This document shows positions 57,830 through 64,000 of a stretch of 64,000 nt of DNA, one piece after another; the first letter of the stretch is position 1, and every line of letters begins with the position of its first letter. This stretch comes from Symbiodinium microadriaticum (lineage: Eukaryota > Sar > Dinophyceae > Suessiales > Symbiodiniaceae): the NCBI GenBank assembly GCA_001939145.1, contig LSRX01000333.1:23248-87247 (forward strand), written 5' to 3'. Below the pieces are notes generated by a model that saw only the letters and a program-made list of their open reading frames with translations, was not told the DNA's origin and did no database searches. A program made the position numbers and the translations under genes.

Positions 57830-58265
57830 TCATACATAAATGCATTTCCGCCTCCTTGCGAGGTTGTCACGCTCGCTCTTCACCTCCACGAAGCGGGCAC
57901 GAGGTGCGCTGCCCAGGTGCCAGGACCAAAGCCTCATGACGAATAACTCCGTTGCAGTTGCTCGGTGTGTCTCCTTACACCGCAGCAAACTCGGCGTCGC
58001 ACAGCAAGTCAGGCAGCCCGGCCGAGTTATAATCCTCGCCTTTAGCCGGGTGCTGTAATCACGATCGCGAATGTTTCCGCATGTTTCTTTCATGGGCACC
58101 ACAAAGAGTTTCCCTACATGGTCTGGGCAGCCACGCAAAGCAGCCGCAGCGCCGCAGCAAGGGCCTTCCCTCCGATTGCGCCAGCAGCGCTCGGCAGATC
58201 TCTGTCCTCCGGGGCCACCTGCGCTCACTCATGGAGAGCAAGGGTGCAGAAGCACAGAGATGCAC
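57830..58265 (-). CDS. Unknown exon
   Basis: A 132-codon minus frame has protein-like composition: CPDHVGKLFVVPMKETCGNI, RDRDYSTRLKARIITRPGCL, TATELFVMRLWSWHLGSAPR and ARFVEVKSERDNLARRRKCI, ending at 57830. It may be the end of the gene at 58.5-59.6 kb. The first ~25 codons are Gly/Arg-rich and may be intronic. Family unknown. Confidence 0.4.
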
Positions 58266-58537
58266 AATTTTGCAACAAGCTTATAGAATACATGGATCAG
58301 CCTCTCCACTGGGAAGAGACGTGCAAAGCACCCGCCGGACATTGACTTTGCCCGCATCCTGAGAATGACCATATACTGGCCACACAATTGAAACCAAAGA
58401 AAGACATCCTCATCGTTGCTAAACGCTGCCACAAGGCATCCCCGGTTTCGTCCGCATCGCTCTTTCCAGGTGTCGTGTCCAGGCTGGCTGTGCCCTGAAT
58501 CTGCCTTATTTGCCAGGATCACCGAATGCAGCTGGAG

Positions 58538-59594
58538 TCACATCCCGCCCCATGAATCACGATGCTCGTGATATCTGGTGGTCACCGCACCTTGCTGCAC
58601 ACTGTGCACAACTGCTTGCATGCCAACGAGGCGCAAGAAAACACCGTTCTGCCCCTCGTACCGATCCCATCGAACCCCACGCAGTCGACAACCATACAGT
58701 TTTGCGAATCTTGCGCGCACGTCACCTGCGACTTCACCTCGGGCCGAAGCTCGGTACGCAATCGGACAAATTTAGTTCGTCGATCTCTGGCAGTATTAAG
58801 CCATCTGAGTCGTGCGACAGCCGGCTGCAGCCATGATTCTGTGAGTCATCGACGCAAGCTTGGCCAACCCTGGAGACAAAGTATCTTCGCGGTAGCAGTA
58901 GCTGCAACTGGAGGAGCTTCAACGTCGATTCACCCAGTGATAGATGCAGATTGCTTGGGGCCCGGGCGCCGCTCAAGGCTCGAAACTCTGGAAGGATAAA
59001 ATGCCTCTGCACATAACTTCCCTGCACTCTTGCGCCGGGAAAGGCAGGTCCACGCAATCTGAAGCTGCATCAGAGCAACTTCTGTTCCCAAGTCCAGTGG
59101 TGCATCCTGCAGCACTCGGTGCAGCCGTTAGCTACCGCCTGTGCAACTCCACATCGACTGCAGAAGCGGCGCCACAAGTAGCACAGCTCAAGCCATGCAA
59201 CACCATGCCCTGCGCACTTGCGGACTTTTTTCTCCACATCTGTCTTATCCGAAGCCTCTCCAAGTGGTGGAGCAGGCGCCTGGCTTCTGCCAGCTCGCCG
59301 CCACCTCATAGCACTTATCCTCGTAGCGTGCTTTTGCCTCCTGCTCGGACATCTCCCGAAGAACCGTGTGGGTGTCCGTTCGGTGCTTGACCTGCTCTGA
59401 GCCCGCATGTTTTGTGGCCTGCTTCGAACTTAGTTTAAAAGTCCCTCTTTCCAAGTTCCGGCCTTCTTGAATGCGTCCAGGATGGCCTTCCTGGCAGGCC
59501 GCAGAATCTGGCCCGTCGTGCGGTTCAGCGCTTGAGCGGCCAGGTCAAACAGCTCCTTCTCCTCTCCGCGGTTCGCAACGACTACTGATGACAA
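58538..59594 (-). CDS. Coiled-coil protein with 40-41-nt introns
   Basis: Exon 59594-59463 (44 codons) encodes VANRGEEKELFDLAAQALNR and ILRPARKAILDAFKK. A 41-nt GC...AG intron (59462-59422, phase 0) leads to exon 59421-59280, QATKHAGSEQVKHRTDTHTV and MSEQEAKARYEDKCYEVAAS. A 40-nt GC...AG intron (59279-59240, phase 1) leads to DVEKKVRKCAGHGVAWLELC. Later: MQLQIAWTCLSRRKSAGKLC (about 59080) and SDGLILPEIDELNLSDCVPS (about 58805-58750) followed by a GTGAAG donor. Exon 1 has no ATG, so a further upstream exon exists. No family was recognised. Length and phase agreement over two introns make the gene real. Confidence 0.65.
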
Positions 59595-60684
59595 CTTGGC
59601 TCAGATGTCATTGCGAAATATTGCGACCACCTCAACCTTATGATGAACTTCGAAGGGCTAATGAATGGGCCAAGCGGCGTAACCATTCACGTCCGCGAGG
59701 CCACTCAACACCCCAGCAATATCTTCCGGACGAAGTGATGTGTGCCCACGGAGGTGAACCTGTTTGGCAAGGACACAGAGCTGCTCTGACAACAGCCGCC
59801 GTCATGCCTACTGAAGGCGCAGACTTGGCACACGTCTGGCTCTTTAGTATTGTTCCGATACCACGGACCGCAGTACAACGCGGGCCTTTACGGCGGCCAT
59901 AATGTCAGCGAAGCTCCCAGCATCGTAGTATTTTACTCGTGCTGCTGCTTGACAAACCTCCGACAGCTCCGGCATGGGTAAACGCAGAATCTTGCCACGC
60001 TGCCTCTGCCAAGACCTGCGACTGGCTGCAGATATCTCAACTCACCAATCATACGCAACACACCTGCTGTGCTGGTTTAACGTCGTTGAAACCTATAGGC
60101 AATTCTCGAGCACACACCCGCAGTGAAAACCGTACGCACGAAAAACCGAATATTTCGGCTGGCAGAACCCACTGTAAAAATGCATAAACAACCAAGCCAC
60201 CGTGCACTCCCTGTGGTGCGGAAAAATTGTTAAAACAGTTCACATTTAAAAAATATACGAGATGACTCACTGGCAAAAACGAAAAGAAAACATGTAAAAA
60301 TGAATGGACTCTCTACCGCACGGAAATTTGAAACCGTACAACCTGCGAATAAATACAAGTGTAAAAATGCTCCACCGAGCGAAAAACGTAAAAACGTAAA
60401 TACAATCCACCGAGCAGAAAAGGTCAAACAAGTAAAAGTGTTAGAACCATCCACGGAAGACAAAAAGCGCTTCCCATAAATTCTTGACCACTTTCCTCTT
60501 TCCAGCTGCTTTCACATCGGTGGCATGGTCTGCGATATCGACTTCCTTCGACGTCTCGAATCGTCGATGTATCTCGGGATCAATGGGACCGACTGTTTCC
60601 TGTTTGTGGTGCTCGCATCCTCCCATCGCAGGCGAACGCCGCAGGACTTCCCAGGCGGAAGGCTTGCCGTGCACAGGCACCATT
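59595..60684. other. Intergenic with A-rich repeats and a dispersed element
   Basis: From about 60100 to 60460 the plus strand is A-rich with recurring words: tgtaaaaatg (60174, 60292, 60361), ccaccgagc (60371, 60408) and gaaaaacg. At 60490-60600 lies the second copy of the element at 20.1 kb. No gene was supported. Confidence 0.5.
60490..60605 (-). repeat. Dispersed element, copy 2
   Basis: Minus-strand translation: VGPIDPEIHRRFETSKEVDI then ADHATDVKAAGKRKVV. It shares the words ttccagctgctttcac and tcggtggc with 20121-20170 and the peptide HATDVKAAGK/NATEVKAAGK. See copy 1. Confidence 0.6.
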
Positions 60685-61338
60685 TCAAGGATATCGAAAA
60701 AGCCTGGATATCGGAAAAGCCCTTGCTAGTGGCGCAAATAACATCCCCTTATCATCTTCGCAGCTCTGTCCGTGATCACCTGCAGGGGAAGGCGAAGCTC
60801 CTGCCAATGGCAGGCTTGATCGGGGGTTCTCTAAGCGGCTAAATGCATCCTTATTGGCGCGCCGGGGACTGGGCCATTCTGCTATCCTCACAAAAGAGCA
60901 CATACCAAGTTGCCTTGATACATTTTGTGTCTTGGCTGATGACTCTAGCTACAGGAACATCATCATCGTCGTCGTCAATCATGATCATGCACATACAGCG
61001 CCGGATGTGCGGAATACTGTGTGAGGGCCAAGTGAAGCTCATGACACAATGAATCGGTCTCCTGCACGCTTGCAGCTGGTATTGTTGAGCAGGACGGGCT
61101 ATCTGAGTTTGGTACTGTAATCGAGCCATCACGGCTGCGGTCGAACCTCAGCAGTTGGATGCATGAAGTTTCTGGAGGTTGAGTGAGCGCAGCCCACTGT
61201 CTTGCTCAAATTCTCCACTAGGCCTGTAAGACCCTGGCTTGAACGGAATCCCAAGCAAAGGCATAGAGCTGCACTCCAGATGCTGCCTATGACACCCTGC
61301 TGCGGCTGTGCTGGTGTCCCATTTGCTTTTAAGAGCAC
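60685..61338 (-). CDS. Possible exons of an unknown protein
   Basis: Minus-strand segments with weak to fair coding character: ANGTPAQPQQGVIGSIWSAA and LTGLVENLSKTVG (about 61325-61200); VARVISQDTKCIKATWYVLF then CEDSRMAQSPARQ (about 60960-60850), preceded by poly-Asp from GAC/GAT repeats; RLENPRSSLPLAGASPSPAG (about 60840). Junctions are not fixed. Confidence 0.3.
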
Positions 61339-61638
61339 GGCTGGGATATTTGCGACAGATAGGTCAAGCAGTTAGCTGTATCTTTTTGCTCGTGAAGACC
61401 CTGACATAGGCTCAAATAGGCTCAGCCGGCACGGGAAACCAGATCCATCTGCGATGACCCTTGGGCTTTTTCCGTTGCGCAGCCATCCGACATCTCACCT
61501 ACCTTTGTGACCCTTTGTGGTTGGCTTCGCCTCTGAAGACCCTATCACATTGGCGTGTCGCCCGGGGCGTGTTTCGACCTCCCCTGGAGTTTATCATTTC
61601 GGCGCACGTCCTGATGGAAGAAATCGCCTCAAAGCTGC

Positions 61639-62550
61639 CTAGACTCCTAGACTGAAGATCATCTGTTTTGGACCCGAAACTTGAGTACCATCAGTCCTTG
61701 CCGTCCGATCTACTTTCTGAAGGACTGAAGGAGCGCTTGCAGGTTTTTGGGGAATGGCCGATGACTTCGCTCGGGCCGAAATCCGGCAACCGATGAGGCG
61801 CGTGGCTGCGCAGTCCGTCAGCGTCAGCAGTGCCTCCCTCGCCTTGTCGCGGTGGGTCGTGTCCTGTGATATGGTCAGTGTGAAGTGAAGGCGACCGTGT
61901 TGCTCGTCGCTCCGCACTCTTGTGCATAAACACAACGAAACTTCTGCCCGCCTCCCTCGGCTGTATGGTCATATGAGATAGCATGCCGGGCTACGCATTT
62001 TGGCCAGGACTGCTCCTGTTGCCTTTTGTCCCCGGCTCCTTTGCCGCCCAGTCTGCGTTGGAAGTTTGCAAGCATCTCTCCCCAAGCTGTGCTTATCTGT
62101 ATCTGTGAGTCCTGGCTCTGCTGTCTGGGACATAGTTTCGGCGTTGGTCATGGTCAGACAGGAATGCCAACTGCAAGAGCGGCAACCACTTGCCAATGTG
62201 AAGCTTTGCTGTTTTATGAAACGGCACCCGGCAAAAACGGAAAGGGACGGCTAATTAAGTGGCATGTCATGTAGTTTGTCACTGAAGGTCTGGCCACGCG
62301 GCTTTCACGTCTTATTCTGCTGTTGTTGCAGGTGCCTCCATCACGCTAGCCTTGCGCTGGTTTGTGAGCTGTTGATTGCAAAGACCACAAAATCGTTCAA
62401 GGTGCTGCAGAATACTCGTCTCTTCCCTGTGAGGGCGGGCCCGTCGGCTTGTCCAGGCGTTTGCAGTGGCAACCGTTTCTGTCGATGCCTCGAGCCGCAC
62501 GAGCTCCTTTCCGTTCTGCCAGTAATGCAGCATTCCGTGAACATACCGTG
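61639..62550 (-). CDS. Unknown multi-exon gene
   Basis: Segments in order: HYWQNGKELVRLEASTETVA (about 62530-62470) with an alternative-frame continuation KRRVFCSTLNDFVVFAINSS; MTNAETMSQTAEPGLTDTDK and HSLGRDACKLPTQTGRQRSR (about 62150-62030); IQPREAGRSFVVFMHK (about 61965-61920); DEQHGRLHFTLTISQDTTHR, REALLTLTDCAATRLIGCRI and SVLQKVDRTARTDGTQVSGP to a stop at 61639. A 47-nt GT...AG segment near 62.44 kb is a candidate intron. The last exon is the most convincing. No family was recognised. Confidence 0.45.
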
Positions 62551-62729
62551 TACTCGGTCAGGGGTCCAAGATGTCAGAAACTAGGTTTGTATTATACGTA
62601 ATTTGACTTCTTTTGACCGCTGCCCCAGTGCGCAGATAGTTTGGAAGCATGTGGTCATGAGGTCATGAGCTTCGAATTCGCTTTTAGGGTTCACTGCATA
62701 TGCATCCGACAATGAGTAGAACGTAGTAA

Positions 62730-63760
62730 TGCTTTTTGCCGAGGCAATCGGGTAATCGGCTGCCTGCGATCCCATGACCTCACTTCGCTCGCCCCCGCTC
62801 TGACGACGAGATGTGACTTCACGCAAGACTCCTCAGAATATCTCCTTGGAGAGGTGGTTGACAATCGACCAGACCTCGACAGACCCGGTGTTGCTCTAGC
62901 CCGCAGGCCGATGTCCCCTTCGAAAGGGCCCCTGTCCAAAGCCCTGCTTGCAGCAAAAGCCGAACACCGATCGGAGACTCTCGAAGAACTCCGACCTTTG
63001 ACTTGCGCAGCGACAACACCCAACGGAAGAAAAACAAAAAACACACATTACCGACGTGCATGCAGAACGACCAGAAGCTCTTCCATTGCCTCACTACGGC
63101 TTCGACGCAGACGGACGGAAGGTCGGTTCCCCGCAACCTCAACACCAACCAGCTTTCACCCGAGACGTTACAACGATGGAACGCCGACTCCGGCAGTACG
63201 AGGAGCAGTTCCTCGTACAATGGCCCGACGGCGCTTCTTCGACTGCACCGACCCCCTATTACGAGAACAACTACAAGGAGAACCGCCCCACTACGTTGCT
63301 GCGCTGGGTGAAGAAGACTCCGCACGCCGAGACGTGCTTTGGGCAATGCATGGCACCTCCCCACGGCGATCTGGGTCATATTCCTGCTGCTGCTTGGCGC
63401 AGTCGAAGAGTCGATCCCGAAAGAAGTCATGAGACAGCACTGTGCAAGATCATGAACAACAACCGAGCACCTTTCGGCCCGCCACCACGACGTAGCCACC
63501 ACGACTACATTGACTACATGCCACAGAACTCATGGACTGAAGACCCTGAATGGGGGACAGTCTGCAAAGACGAGGATCTCCTCAACGAGCACCACAACCG
63601 CTCCCAAACCCTGCAGCCCGTCATTCAGGAACTTGCTTCAACCGACGGGCTTGCATGCGACGTCTGTGTACGCCAAGGTCGAGTACTTGGCGTCCATCTG
63701 AGAAGCATGTTGCTTGCCCTTGATCGCTTGGTCAATATCCACAAAGCTGCGGTCTCCTGA
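62730..63760 (+). CDS. Plus-strand gene of unknown function
   Basis: A plus-strand frame open from about 62730 encodes FTQDSSEYLLGEVVDNRPDL and RRPMSPSKGPLSKALLAAK. A 52-nt GC...AG segment ending at gcgcag (63007) joins it in phase 0 to an exon 63008-63760 with THITDVHAERPEALPLPHYG, DVTTMERRLRQYEEQFLVQW, HHDYIDYMPQNSWTEDPEWG and NEHHNRSQTLQPVIQELAST, ending at TGA 63758-63760. Its Asn/His/Asp/Pro-rich composition is protein-like, whereas the opposite strand reads as a Val/Leu/Cys-rich shadow. No family was recognised; a gene within a mobile element is possible. It is the only well-supported plus-strand gene. Confidence 0.45.
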
Positions 63761-63823
63761 CATATGACATATACTGTCGCAACCGGAGTCGGGTGTAGCA
63801 CAAGGCCATGAATCGAAGGAGAT

Positions 63824-63999
63824 CGTTATAGATCGTTCTGTGTCACGCTGACCGTGTCTACGTTGTACTGATAGACCGCGAACTGGTACATTGGCGGATC
63901 GGCATGGAACTGATCCCATTTGTAGTCTCCTCGAAGGAAGGGAAGATCTGGCCTTGCTAAACTCGTCGCAGATGTCTCGTAGGCGGCCTCGAAAGTCAT
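63824..63999 (-). CDS. Partial exon at the window edge
   Basis: Reading the minus strand in from the right edge gives ATG at 63999 and MTFEAAYETSATSLARPDLP, FLRGDYKWDQFHADPPMYQF and YNVDTVSVTQNDL before a TAA at 63824. Composition is strongly protein-like. The exon may begin outside the window. If real, it converges on the plus-strand gene ending at 63760. No family was recognised. Confidence 0.4.
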
Positions 64000-64000
64000 C

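Noticed and set aside
63638-63755. Minus-strand peptide SFVDIDQAIKGKQHASQMDA as an exon after the edge exon
   Set aside because: It overlaps the plus-strand gene, and no in-phase donor from 63824 upward was found; left as an alternative only.

Overview
The window is nuclear DNA of a eukaryote, most likely a dinoflagellate (Symbiodiniaceae-like). Reasons seen in the sequence: coding exons that join in frame only if GC or GA is accepted as a 5' splice site as well as GT, with AG acceptors often followed by G; nearly all recognisable genes on one strand (minus); degenerate TTTAGGG-type telomere-like tracts; heavy microsatellite load; and an EF-hand 6-TM cation channel of a type common in dinoflagellates. 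No bacterial operons, rRNA, CRISPR arrays or prophage were seen. The species call is inference.

Three genes can be modelled completely with consistent reading phases. (1) A single-domain voltage-gated cation channel with a C-terminal EF-hand (29407-36999, minus, 8 exons, 844 aa; of 7 introns only one starts with GT). (2) An ERGIC3/Erv46-type ER-Golgi cargo receptor (11138-12428, minus, 2 exons, 392 aa). (3) A WW-domain protein (42170-43316, minus, 3 exons, 337 aa). Further well-supported minus-strand genes are a two-PDZ protein (0.9-1.7 kb), EF-hand proteins (4.1-4.8 and 22.2-22.9 kb), an F-box/leucine-rich-repeat protein (39.5-41.6 kb) and several coiled-coil or unknown proteins (8-10.5, 15.2-18.1, 27.7-29.2, 45-46.6, 47-49, 50-51, 51-52.7, 54-57, 58-59.6, 61.6-62.5 kb). 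One likely plus-strand gene lies at the right end (62.7-63.8 kb), so a strand switch may lie near 62.6 kb.

Many of these genes look broken at first because they are cut by very short introns (about 40-57 nt), often GC-AG. Removing them restores long open frames. This is the main new observation.

The spaces between genes and the large introns hold repeats: CT-tract/hairpin modules (5.4-6.9 kb), a 240-bp tandem duplication (21.7-22.15 kb), a microsatellite block (26.1-26.8 kb), a ~0.7-kb pure CTTCTA array with flanking triplet arrays inside intron 3 of the channel gene (33.4-34.45 kb), telomere-like tracts (14.2, 33.06, 57.1 kb), GTGGT/poly-C modules (57.4-57.8 kb) and a dispersed element present at 20.1 and 60.5 kb. 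The assembly has one 86-N gap and three single Ns, all at low-complexity sequence.

The proteins do not form one evident pathway. The calcium theme (channel with EF-hand, two further EF-hand genes) is typical of these organisms but co-function is not shown by the sequence.
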